The notes below the pieces were generated by a model. It had not been told where the DNA came from. It ran no database searches and saw only the letters and a program-made list of their open reading frames with translations. 64,000 nt of DNA, from assembly GCA_949825045.1 (NCBI GenBank), contig OX463835.1, positions 23,143,201-23,207,200 of the forward strand, read 5' to 3'. This DNA is from Argyresthia goedartella (taxonomy: Eukaryota; Arthropoda; Insecta; Lepidoptera; Argyresthiidae). Positions 43,838 to 55,200 of the stretch are shown piece by piece (the first letter of the stretch is position 1; each line of letters begins with the position of its first letter). Both the position numbers and the translations under genes were made by a program.

Positions 43838-46077
43838 TGTAATGGTACACGAGAGTCAGTACATTTGATACTTCATTTTGCGTGACAGAGGGCTAGCCCA
43901 TCGCCGCGCTGTTTTGAATACGAGAATCGGTTCATATAACGTTTGGGGTTTTTGCGTAGCTCAGGGCAAGTTAGCAAAAAACAATGAGCCGACGCGTGGG
44001 ATGGTTCGAGGAAGGTTACAGGTCAGGTTTTTTTTTGTCGCATTCCTGCGAGATGTGTAGGGATCAGAGCCGATTTGGCTGCGCGCTGAATAAAATTATG
44101 AATAACTAAATAATGAAAGGTTATTATGGAACGATACGGAGAAAGCTATTATGTTGATTGCGAATATACAATTGCGATTGAGGTATGAGATGGAGAGTCT
44201 GACACGACTAGTATGAATAGCATTCTAGTGGTCTTTGTTTCGCGCTAGCGGTCGGGAAGGCTTAATTAATCGCAACAAGCTTTATGGTCAGCGATCAACA
44301 GATTTTGTGTATCGGTCATACCGAATGACTTGAGTGATAACCTACGGTTGATCACAGTGAATATGCGAACACACAATTTGTAGAACGGCGGATCTGCATG
44401 GCATGGTTGAAATTAGACCCTGTGTAGTTAGTGATAAGAAGCTTCGCTTGGGCAGAGCGTGTTCGCAAAGGACGCCATTTTCCTTTCAGACATGTGGGGT
44501 GTATAAATACGATTGAGGGGGAAGGGAGAGCATTCAGTCTCAGCGTCTAGCTACTGTGACAGTCGCCTTTCACGAGTTCTAAACAGTTTTGGTCTGCCGT
44601 GTTACGCGTCGGAACTATACAAATTGTGATTGCGAAGTTTCAGTGGTTTTTCGTGAGTGTCTGAAGCGCCGAGATATACCTCGGTTCCTATCCTTTATAT
44701 CAACCTACCCCAAATTCCAAAACTATCCTTGGGTCGTTAGATAAGAACTTTTAGGTAAATTATCTGAGTCTGAGTCTGGGCTTGGAGCGACCCTAAATTC
44801 CTTTTTTCCTTCACCATAGGGTTCCTGGATTGGCTCTTAGGATATTCGCGGGCTAATCCTCTCCTCATTCCTTTCGAGTAGCGAGTTTTGAAATTCACAC
44901 ACACACAGTCATTAAACATACAAGCACATTCAAATCAAACTCAACCATTTTCGAGTGGTGTCGATAATGGACGTGGTATAACACTAGGTTTTTAGACTAG
45001 GCTAGACAGGAGTTTAGTTGCGGCTAAACCTAGGTTGGCAGGGCATAGGGAGACTGTTTGATCGATGAGGTTCCGCGGATGGAAATAACAAATTCAGAAC
45101 AAAGTTAAACCGGTGTCAACACAGATAACCTATCCTGTTGATATTTTGACATTTGTGTGTTGTCGGGGACGCGCGAAAAGATCAATTTACAGTCTAAAGT
45201 TCATTGTTTAGGTCCGGGTAGGTGGTTTTGCATTGCCTTGGGTCAGGTTATCCAACCTGTTGCATCCAATCAAGTTGCATCTTTAAATTAAATGTAAATT
45301 TCGCTGGAGGTCTAATGTGTAGGCTGAGTCAAATATATATGATTAGGCTCAGTCGAGGACGTGCTGTGGCTAGTGGAATTCATAGATCGGAATTTACCGA
45401 AGTATGCATTTCGCTATGGTGTGGGTTAGATCTCCTAAAGCGCTAATGCTTACGTTTCGATAACATCCAGCTCAAATTGCGCAGAGTTGAAGGTTTCAAA
45501 ACGTTACGGACCTTTTGAGGTAACCGCTAGTTCAGAACCCATTTCGTAAAATCAAATCGCAATTGTGTAAACCGGTCTTTTCGGATCGTTATTGCCGTGA
45601 ACCAAATATATAATTGGAACCACCACAAGCCGCTTCTAGCGAGCACATGAAATATCATTGAGTACTCACGTCGTAAAACTACGACGGATATCTATACGAT
45701 ATCCCAAAGAAATATTACAAATCGTGGTCGACCACTAAAGGAAGTTCCAAGCGCCCATATATACAAAAATAAATGGTACCATCACATAAAAATACAACAA
45801 AGATCGATCTGGCGCAATACACCGCTGACTGATGCGAATTACCGGCTTGCTGACATATATGCTTTCTCTATCTAACTTGAAACTGTAACTTCCTGAACCA
45901 AACTTCGTTCGACTATTGTACGCCTAACGAACTTCTCAACGAACGAGAAATTCACACTTATCATTCTTAACTTACAAATCTTACAGCTGAATCGGGACAT
46001 CTCATTTTGGGGTAGATAGAATAGACGATCATAGCTACTGATAGCGGTGGCTCGACCTTAGCCTTTGTGCCGTTACA
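43838..46077 (+). repeat. element A 3' LTR
   Basis: 2240 bp, uninterrupted. TATA tataaata is at 44502-44509, and initiator tcagtc at 44534-44539 lies about 30 bases downstream, a standard arthropod core promoter spacing. Confidence 0.92.
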
Positions 46078-46366
46078 GACCCAGTTGGTTGAGTATGTCA
46101 GTGATAAGTGGGAGAAGATAACTTTCAGAGACGGTGATGTCGTTTAAACGACGATAATCGATAACAATTCTCCATTTCTTTTTGCCCGAAGCATCCATCT
46201 TTTTAGGGACTACCCAGACGGGAGCACTCCATGGTGAAGTAGAGGGGCGGATAATATTTTGATCAAGCATTTTTCGTACTTGAGAATCGACTTCTTCCTT
46301 GTGACAATCAGGAAACCGAATTTCTCCGGAATTTATAGTATGCTGGATTGCATTAGTGTAGGTCAT
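46078..46366 (-). pseudogene. element C reverse transcriptase, N-terminal part
   Basis: From 46366 leftwards: EVDSQVRKMLDQNIIRPSTS, PWSAPVWVVPKKMDASGKKK, WRIVIDYRRLNDITV, the start of a Gypsy RT, open and well conserved until cut by element A at 46078. It continues at 28817. The same region in element H (63800-63940) is very similar, indicating related lineages. Confidence 0.88.
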
Positions 46367-46558
46367 AGGTTCACCATCAAGATGGAAGATATCAGTGTAT
46401 TTTAGACAATATTCAAGCAGAGATTTTTGTTCCTCATGGTTTTAGTGAGAACAGCGTAATTGATTTAAAACCTGTTTTATTCGATCAGAGTTGGATACAG
46501 AAATAGAGTTGATTTCTTGACAAGAGTCAAGTGTCGTTTCTGATTTTTCAATTGGATG

Positions 46559-47165
46559 TTAATTTGTAAAATTAACATCCATTGTTATTATGATTATGTT
46601 GTAAACATAATCTTTGACCTCGACGTCCAAGTTTGTAGTATTTAAAATTGAGATGTTCACTTTACCATTCGGTTTAATAGACACTATGCAATTAGCGACA
46701 TAAACACCTTCGCAATAAAGATGATCTAAAACGAGGGCCTCGTTATCTCGGTAGAGTGCGCATGAGTAATTTGATACTCCGCACTCGATAAAGGCTTCAT
46801 TGCGAGCCGGTATAATATAAGTAGGTTGATTGTAAATAATAGGCAGGTGTTGATTGTGAATTTGGATACTTTTCGATTGATAGTCAATAATTACTTTGAA
46901 ATGTCCGAAAAAATCACTTCCGATTATTCCGTCATAATCTTCGAGGCATACGTCATCTTTTCTGACGTGAAATTTTAAATTAATTGAATCCGAAGGCAAA
47001 CTGATAGACATTTGGAAGGTGCCTTATGTTTCGATTAAGATTCCCGAGTTACTTATGCCCTTAATTTTTACGATTTCGCGAGAGAAGTCAGGGGTTTCTT
47101 TCAAACTTGAGTTTTAAATTATGCTGATGCTTGCACCAGTGTCTATCAGCAAACATAGTGGATTA
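46559..47165 (-). pseudogene. element C aspartic protease region
   Basis: The active site CLLIDTGASISII lies near 47150-47110. It is followed by two in-frame stops and then the open 150-codon frame 47011-46559, with YDGIIGSDFFGHFKVIIDY (the conserved second protease block). The gap 46367-46558 to RT is coding-like but with stops (near 46440 and 46560). Confidence 0.8.
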
Positions 47166-47174
47166 GTTGCATAT

Positions 47175-48262
47175 TCAGTTTGAAAATAAATGTGTGGCAG
47201 TGAGTGATATATTTTTATTGCATGTAGTAGTCTCGAGAATTGGTATAGAATCGGGAACAGGGTCGGACTTAATGAGTTTAGGTTCACAAATACGGCTTAG
47301 AATATTTTTTGATCCTTGTTTATGAGAACTCGGATTTGGCTGAGATATATCGATAGAGTGACTCGGCTGTTTCCGAGATGTATTTTGACTTAAAGTACTC
47401 TTATTCGATTCTTGATGAGTTTTGTCTAAAGTCGGGCTTATTTGAGAGATTGATTGAGTAGAACTCGACATTGTTTTTCGAGGTCTATTTTGAACATTAT
47501 GGGGTTTAGCCACATGTGGTATTGAACTCTGTTGTATTGATAGAGTAGAACACAGCGTATGCTGAGATGACCGCGGACTCAGGTTCCGGGATTTATCTGG
47601 GAAACTCTGATTTTTAGCCAGAGTAGGACTCAGGGTTTTCTGAGATGACCTCGGAACCGTGTTCCGGGATTTATTTGGTGAACTCTGATTTTTAGGCAGA
47701 GTAGAACTCAGGTTATCCTGAGATGACCTCGGAATCGTGTTCCGGAATTTGTCTAGGAAACTCTGGTTTTTAGGCAGAGTAGGACTCAGGGTATCCTGAG
47801 ATGACCTCGGAATCTTGTTCCGGGATTTATTTTGAAAACTCTGGTTTATAGGCAGAATAGGACTCAGGGTATACTGAGGTGACCTCGGAATCTTGTTCCG
47901 GGATTGTTTTTTTTAACACTTGAGCATATGATAATTAAGAAATGACCTCAGTGGGTTTAGTGTTTGTGCCACTTTGATGAAGCGATTTCGGTAGGCACAC
48001 ATCCGAAATCATTCTTGGTTTAAAGCTTCATCAGAGGGTTCGTCATATACATGGTGTACATTGGCCTGTGCATAAGTACCTTTTGTGGGTTCTCGACCCT
48101 GGGCTGAATGGGAATTTTTGTATGTTAGTTTATAGCACTCGTCAATGGTGTGACCCTGCTTTTTGCAGTATCTACACTGTTTTGGACCTTGGGAAGAATC
48201 TGCATTGGGCCTTGCATTAACGGTGTATGATCGTTGAACTTGGGAGGTTTCATTCTGAGACT
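47175..48262 (-). pseudogene. element C gag C-terminus and linker
   Basis: Downstream of the LINE E insertion the reverse strand shows a CCHC zinc knuckle, QCRYCKKQGHTIDECYKLTY (about 48180-48121). After frame-broken sequence (about 48100-47915) comes a Ser/Pro/Asn-rich linker built of 26-residue repeats (47910-47562) and a further low-complexity tail to 47175. The knuckle binds RNA in intact elements. A second knuckle lies on the far side of LINE E at about 57830-57790. Confidence 0.75.
47562..47910 (-). repeat. 78-bp in-frame tandem repeat in element C gag-pol linker
   Basis: gagatgacc-type starts recur at 47564, 47642, 47720, 47798 and 47876 (gaggtgacc), an exact 78-bp spacing. This equals 26 codons, so the protein repeat stays in phase. 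Units read like RNKIPRSSQDTLSPTLPKNQ on the reverse strand, with about 10-15 percent differences. Confidence 0.9.
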
Positions 48263-48496
48263 TGTTTCGCGTGTGCGTCGCGAGCTACAGCGCCGTGAGG
48301 ACGTGCGTACATTTCTCAGTGACACATTTTTAAAAAATTGGTGTTAGTAAATTTGTGATTGGTCCAGTTCTGAATTTTTAATTCCTTGTCACACTTGTGT
48401 GCCTCTTATGGACTAGCTCTTCCCACTGGGCGGTCCTAGAGCGAGATAGTTGGACTCCGTGTGCTGAGCCGAGGTCGAAGATCGGCTATTCGTCTT

Positions 48497-48567
48497 TGGC
48501 CTCGCTGAGGATCGAACCTGTGCACCGCGTGTGCGAGGAGGGTGTGCTACCGCTCGGCCAATCAGGG
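48497..48567 (-). repeat. tRNA-like SINE head in LINE E 5' UTR
   Basis: On the reverse strand tggccgagcggt (48560-48549, A box) and ggttcgatcc (48518-48509, B box) are spaced as in a tRNA gene. The intervening sequence does not fold into a convincing functional tRNA, and the downstream body (to about 48370) looks like a SINE. It could act as an antisense Pol III promoter. Confidence 0.6.
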
Positions 48568-48753
48568 TGATCATCGGTGCGCCGAATCTGCGTCTCACTA
48601 TCGGCGCATGCGCCTGCCTACGAGTGCTACGCAAGCGTGCTACGCAGGCGTGCTACGCGCGCTACGCCGCGGCAACGTCATCGCCTACGTGATACGCGTG
48701 TCTGCCTCCTTGGGTGTGTTGCTCGTACTGTTGTCTTCGTCTGTGCCACAAAA

Positions 48754-49658
48754 ATGTCCAGAGTACAGCGCTCTCCACCGCTAACGCCGACAGCGGCTTC
48801 CCCTTTACAGCTGCCAAAGTCTCTAATGTCGGCGTCAGAGCCAGACCTGGCGCAAATTAAGAAGCAGCAGCTGGATGGCGGCAGCATCACCATACGCCAT
48901 AAGCGGCCGCGACACGGTGACGACGATAACGCCGACCCACTGCAAGCGCTACTGCTGGAGGTACGGTTGCTAAGGGCGGAAATGCAGGACACGCGCGACG
49001 AAATGCGGGAATTCAGGCGCGAAACACAAGAATTCCGCTCCGCCCTCGGAGCCTGCGACCAGCGCATTGTTGCGGTGGAGCGGCGGATCGACGACATCGA
49101 GAAGAGGGTAGCCGATGCCGTGGTGTCTTCGGGCACGGAGATGTTAGAGAAGGCCATCACCAACCTCCAGCTGGAGCTCAATGATAGGGACCAGGACATG
49201 TTGGCGAACGACGTCGAGTTCACCAAAGTAGAGGAAGTGAGCGGCGAGAACCCGGTGCACCTGGTGTCGCTCCTCGCGGTTAAGCTGGGAGTGACGGTGG
49301 AGGAACGCGACGTGGTAAGCGCGGTACGGGTTGACGCGCCCGCCGTCGCTGGCGAGGGGCACAGGCACTGGCCGCTGGTGGTGCGCCTGGCGCGGCGTGC
49401 GACGCGAGATGCGCTGCTGCGCGCGGCGCGCGTTCGCCGAACCGCTACTACCACCGACCTGGGACTACCCGGTAAGCCGCAGAAGTTTTAAGTGAATGAG
49501 CGACTTACTAAGCTGAACCGGGTACTTTTTGCCAAGGCGCGGGAGCAGGCCCAAGTTCACGGATGGAGATGAGTGTGGACGAGAGATGGGCGCGTCCTGG
49601 CCCGACGTGCCGAGGGTCAGCCATATCACCGCATCCGCAGAGAATTGGACATAAAAAA
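48754..49658 (+). pseudogene. LINE E ORF1 protein (coiled coil, FP25-like)
   Basis: The likely start is ATG 48754 (MSRVQRSPPLTPTAASPLQL); the frame is open further upstream but through the GC-rich leader. A long coiled coil follows (LLEVRLLRAEMQDTRDEMRE to RIDDIEKRVAD, residues about 65-135). Next is a globular part (VHLVSLLAVKLGVTVEERDV) and a region resembling the baculovirus FP25-like domain common in insect LINE ORF1 proteins. A stop at 49489-49491 and another near 49571 interrupt it. Beyond them the same frame reads VNERLTKLNRVLFAKAREQA and ends IRRELDIKNIF, so the full protein reached about 49658. It probably binds LINE RNA. Confidence 0.75.
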
Positions 49659-50081
49659 TATTTTTGCGGGTGTTAGTTTTAGTTCGCCAAAAGCCTGATA
49701 TTGAAGAGTTTTATGTTATGTTATGTCAAGTTAAGTCGACCTATCGTGATCAACTTGTTTTATTCGTATATACGCTGTTTACGTTGCCTATTTCATGTCC
49801 AGTATATAATTGCCCCTTTGAGTGTTTTTCATACTTTTCAGTTATTTGTGCTATCGTTAGTAGCTTTATTTTTATAGAAAGGTCGTGGTGTGTCGCTTTT
49901 GTTGGTATCAGAGCGAGTGTTGTTTACGCGGCCGGACCGGTTTGCGTTGTGTGCCTGCAATCGAATATTTATGTTGTACGAAAACTACTCATTACTATGT
50001 CAGCCCCCAAAGTTATCATTAATTGCATTATTATTCTTATAATATGTATCTCTTACCTTCTATTTTATGCACCTTTAACAT
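49659..50081 (+). other. LINE E inter-ORF spacer
   Basis: This is a T-rich stretch. A 142-codon frame (49664-50092) is hydrophobic because of T-richness and has no family motif. I treat it as spacer. Confidence 0.5.
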
Positions 50082-51737
50082 ATGTATTATAGCACCGCTA
50101 TGCCTAGCACAAAGCCGTTTCGTGTTAGTCTATTTAATGCTGGCTCACTGAATACTGGTCACGACGAATTCATAGTAACTATGTCCAACCTGTCTCCTGA
50201 CTTAGCGGCAATAAATGAGACCTGGCTTCATGAGGGCTGCGCACCCGTCGTGCCTGGTTATCGTCTGCGTCACACCCCGCGGCCGTGCGGGACGCGTGCG
50301 CGCGGTGGTGGCGTCGGCTTCTATGTGAAGCGCGGCGTCGCGGCCCGGCTCTGCCCGCTCCCCCCCGCGCCCGCGGATACCCCCGCCGCTGCGGTTGAGC
50401 AGATGTTTATGCGAGTCTACATCGGGGGAAAAAAACTTTTAATCGGCATGGCTTACCGGCCACGCTGGGTTGGCGCTGTCACTTTCTTTGATGCGATTAC
50501 AGACTCGTTGACTTCTATGACTGATTACGATAGTGTCTTACTGTTAGGTGACTTTAACATTAACGTGGCTGACAATCGCGACCCAAATTTTTCCCGGTTG
50601 ACGGAGTTTTTGACATCACTGAAATTGACACAAATTGTGGACCGACCGACCCATTTCACAGACCACAGTGAGACGACTATTGACTTGATATGTACTGACG
50701 CGCGGATTCGTGGGACCGACGTTCATCACATACCAGACCTAGGCCGGCATGCGTTCCTTACCGTCGACCTCGAAGTTAAAAAGAAAAAGCCTCAACCTAG
50801 GTATGTGACATATCGACCCATAACTGACATAGATCGCGATCAATTTGATAAAGACCGAAACTCATTAGACTGGGATAGTATTTTACTACTGGACAACGTG
50901 GACGATATGGTACAACTTTTTACTCGACTTTTAACAGACCTATTTGACAGACACGCGCCCATACGGACTATAGTTGTGAGGGATGCTCCTAAACCATGGC
51001 TCACGAACAACGTGCGTTTGATGATGCGCCTACGAGACGAAGCACACAGAAAGTACAAGGCTACAAGGCTAGAAGGGCACAGAAAGTACTACCTAGAGTT
51101 AAAACACCTGGTGCTGTCTGCCTTGTATCATGAAAAATGTGCTTTTTTCGAGGCGCACGTAAATCGTTGCTGTTCCGCCCCGAGACGTTTGTGGAAGACC
51201 CTCAAGCGCACAGTTCTGCCGGGCAAGCGGAATGCGGAGCTACCCTCACACTATAACGACCCTGACATGATTAATGACCACTTTCTAAATGTTCCAGGAA
51301 AACCCGACGTGACTATGTCACAGCTTACTTACTTTGAGTTTAACCGACACCATAGGGCTACTAACTTCACTCTAAATACATTGACTCCTTTGGCTGTATC
51401 GAAGATCCTGATGAAAATCAAGACAAATGCTACCGGACTCGACTATATTAACATCGACATGCTGCTATTGACCATGCCGCGGACACTACCGATCTTGACT
51501 GACATGGTTAATCGCAGCATACTGACCAACACTTTCCCGACTGACTGGAAAACTGCAAAGGTTACCCCACTCCCTAAAATTCCTAATCCCGTTCATATCT
51601 TTGATCTCCGTCCCATCAGTATCCTTCCCTGTCTCTCCAAGATAATAGAGAGGGCAGTATGTGCTCAGCTGTCGGGGTATCTGGAGGGAAATGGCATACT
51701 ACCGGAATTGCAGTCAGGCTTCAGGAAGGGTAGAGGG

Positions 51738-51948
51738 TGTTCGGGAACCGAACACCTTTTGCTGACGCCTGTATAGTCGGCCACTCGCGATTACTTATTT
51801 TCAGTGCATTTTACGGAACCGCGCGTGACGGGTACATTCATAACATTTCAACATTTCCTCATTAACTATTCGTGAATTAAAGTCACTTTAGTGTTCAAGC
51901 TAACATTGTGTATCAATCAACAACCCCAACAAGGCATCAACCCAAACA
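51738..51948 (+). repeat. element G 5' LTR
   Basis: 211 bp. It shares all but one base with 55882-56092. The outer edge is fixed by GAGGG. Confidence 0.92.
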
Positions 51949-51949
51949 T

Positions 51950-51963
51950 TGGTCCTTCGAGCC
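51950..51963 (+). other. element G primer-binding site
   Basis: tggtccttcgagcc, one base after the LTR, is the sort of tRNA-complementary start seen in BEL/Pao elements. Followed by untranslated leader to 52202. Confidence 0.7.
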
Positions 51964-52202
51964 ACTCGGTTGGACTTCGTGCGTGATTGCAATCGGTTCA
52001 CTGGCTTCCCAGAAGCGGGTTCCACCAGTTGGATTGAGAAGGGCAAACTTCACGTGTGAAGCTCGCCGGGTAATCAGCAAAAAAGGAGTGAGTGCCGAAC
52101 AACAAACATCTAAACATTTCGAGAGAGTCGGAGAACATTAACATTAAACAACAACAATTATCTTAACATTCCAAGAGCGACAGAAAACATTAACAACCAA
52201 CA

Positions 52203-55200
52203 ATGGAGGAATTAATGAGCAAACAAGTGGAGACGACGGCAGCCATGGAGAAATTGCTGGTCAACTTCAAAAAAGAAAAAACTGAGAGTAAGCCAACCAT
52301 AGCAAGTAAAAGGATGGAGAAACTGACGGAGCTGTTTCGTGAATTTCACGCGAATCATCTCATCCTTTGTCAGTATGAAGATAAATCGCACGATTATTTC
52401 AAGGGAGAACATTACGAGACAACAAAAATATTTTACTATGAAACATTAGCCTATTTGGAGAAATATGTGAAGCTACAACAACAAACATCTGGAACGTCGA
52501 AGGAGATCACTAACATTGACAAAAAATTAGACGACAAGCTACGTAAGCAGACGGCTAACTACAAGGCTTTTCAGCGAACAATTACGAACATAGATGTAGA
52601 GGCGATAACAGAGAAATGGGAGTTTGAAGATGCTCTGAAGACTTTGGAAACGCGTTGGTCGACAATCGACTCATTGCATTGGGAACTAGAAGGTTTGCTT
52701 AATGAAGAGGATAATGAACAGTTCGAGGCTTTATTTAACAACAACGAGAAGCAGTATAATAAACTGAAAAAGAACCTTAATTCAAAAATGTGGTCAGAAA
52801 CCCACAGAGACAAAACAACCCCTAAAATGGAGGTACCGGTATATCATGGAAATTACAACCAGTGGATGTCTTTTAAAGACCTCTTTACTGAAACTATTCA
52901 CAAGAATGCTTCGTTGTCTAACGCACAAAAGATGCAGTTTCTGAAAGGGAAGGTACGTGGAGAAGCTGAGCGTCTGATACAGCACCTCAATATTAACTCT
53001 GACAACTATACCGTGTGCTGGGACATTCTGAACCATAGGTACAACAACAAACGCCTTATTTTCACAACGTATATCAACACACTATTAGAAATACCAAACA
53101 TGAAACACCAGTCCCTAGAACAGATCAAGAGGATGCACGATGTGGCCCAAGAAACACTCAATGCGATCAAGAACTTAGGAGTAGATATAACAACATGGGA
53201 CCCACTAATTGTACATATTTTGGATTTGAAATTGGATAGCGAAAGCCACTCAGAGTACATAGACTCTTTAAAAAATCGCCGCGAGCTACCAATATTGAGC
53301 GATTTTATTGATTTTCTGGAGGGAAAATTCACCGCTATGGAAACAAGTCGACGAAAAGGAGAGAACAATCAACAAAGAGCATCTTACAATCATCATTATC
53401 AGCCAAGTTCATCATCTTCAAATAATACTCGAACAAATATTTCGAACAATAAAGAAAGACCGCCAGTAACAAAATCAACATTCAACGTGACGACAATAAA
53501 ATGCCCACTATGCAACAACGAACATGGCCTGTTTAACTGCAAATACTTCCTAGAATTACAAAATGATAGAAAACTAAAAAAAGTACGAGAACTTCAAGTT
53601 TGCATCAACTGTTTATTCAGCCACAATGGCAACGAATGTAAATCATCAAAAACATGCCGCAAATGTAACAAGAGACACAACACAATAATTCACGATGCAC
53701 TGAACTGCAATAACAACTCACACGTGTCGAAACAAAGTGATTTGAACATGACAGCGGAGGTCTTGTTGTCAACCGCCATGATAAAAGTGAAGGGAAGCGA
53801 TGGTACTTATCATCTCCTGAGAGCGCTGGTGGACCAAGGGTCACAAATTTCCATCATTACGGAGAAAACAGCCCAGTTATTAAAAATTAAACGTGTCAAC
53901 TGCAAGGGATCAGTTTGTGGTATTGGAGAGAAAGAGACAAATGGAAAGGGAATGATGCACATAGAATGCAAATCTATACATAACGATTACACTTTTAACA
54001 CAGACGTCATCATAATGAACAATCTGGTCGGTAAATTACCTAACAAAACATTTGCAAAGCCGGAATGGACATCAATCAAAAATATTTCATTAGCCGACCC
54101 GGAATTTTACATTTGCCGCCCAGTTGACGTGTTACTTGGAGCAGAAATATATTCACAAATTATACTCAGCGGAATGATTAAGGAGAATGACTCACGTCAG
54201 CCGCTCGTACAACAATCACATCTTGGTTGGTTACTGTGTGGAAACGCCAAGACATACAAATGCAACATAGTGAGGCAAGATTTAGATGAGATTAAAAAGT
54301 TTTGGGAGTTGGAGGAGATCAATGAACAGTCAAACTTATCAGTAGAAGAGCAACATTGCATAACATACTACAACGAAACAACTACCAGAAAAGAAAATGG
54401 GAGATATGAAGTACGATTACCACTCAAAGAAGACATCGAGACAAAACTAGGGTCGTCTAAACAGACTGCCTTAACACAATTTAAAAATTTGGAGAAAAAG
54501 TTTCAGAAACAAAGTAAATTAGCGACGGATTATAAAACATTTATGGAGGAGTACGGAGCCTTAAATCATATGAAACCGACAAATAGCAACGAGACACCTG
54601 AGTACTACATGCCGCACCACGGGGTCGAGCGAATCGACTCGCTGACAACGCAATATAGAGTTGTATTCAACGCATCAAACAAAACATCTACAGGATGTAG
54701 TCTTAATGACTTAATGTATACAGGACCGAATTTACAGGTTGACCTACAAACACTTTTGCTCAGATGGAGACAATACCAATATGTTTACACGGCAGACATA
54801 GAGAAGATGTTTCGCATGATACTAATAAATGAAGAAGACCAAAGATCAAATATGATATCAATCGTGCCGATTTCCGAGTATGTGGCGCTAAACCTACAAA
54901 AGGACAGATATATACCCGTAACACAGGAGAATATACAGAAATGCATAATCGAAGACAGTTCAACATTCATGTGCAACCTTCAAAACCCTATATACAAGAT
55001 GAAGTCTGATATTGATTTGTGTGTGCAAACAGAGAGCAAATGTGAAATAAACGTCGCTAAGTGTAAAAATAAATGGGTGGGACTTATGAAAGAAAACATT
55101 TATCTATACTTCTGTTGCGAGCAATGCCAACTACGAACAATATGCGGAGATCGCGTTACCGCACACCAGCTGACGCATACAAGTGTCATTAGCCTCGATG

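Larger units (their letters stand above)
28818..46077 (+). mobile_element. element A: long-LTR Ty3/Gypsy retrotransposon
   Basis: LTRs of about 2.24 kb (TGTAATGG...GTTACA) at 28818-34541 (interrupted) and 43838-46077 bracket gag and a PR-RT-RNase H-INT pol in Gypsy order. Flanks are gagc (28814-28817) and gacc (46078-46081), a 4-bp duplication with one mismatch. Dropping one copy restores element C's RT reading frame across the site. Without nested DNA it is about 9.5 kb. Very long LTRs and the pol style recall Osvaldo/Ulysses-type elements; that placement is tentative. Confidence 0.92.

Noticed and set aside
47562..47910. CRISPR-like array or satellite
   Set aside because: Period is 78 bp and in phase with the gag-pol reading frame; it is a coding tandem repeat.
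48497..48567. Functional tRNA gene on the reverse strand
   Set aside because: A and B boxes are present, but no convincing cloverleaf or anticodon stem; better explained as a SINE head.
48678..49454. 258-codon reverse frame, very Ser/Arg-rich
   Set aside because: Opposite LINE E ORF1; the composition follows from the antisense of a GC-rich coiled-coil gene.
49664..50092. 142-codon hydrophobic frame between LINE E ORF1 and ORF2
   Set aside because: T-rich DNA yields hydrophobic codons; there is no family motif and the position is a normal inter-ORF spacer.
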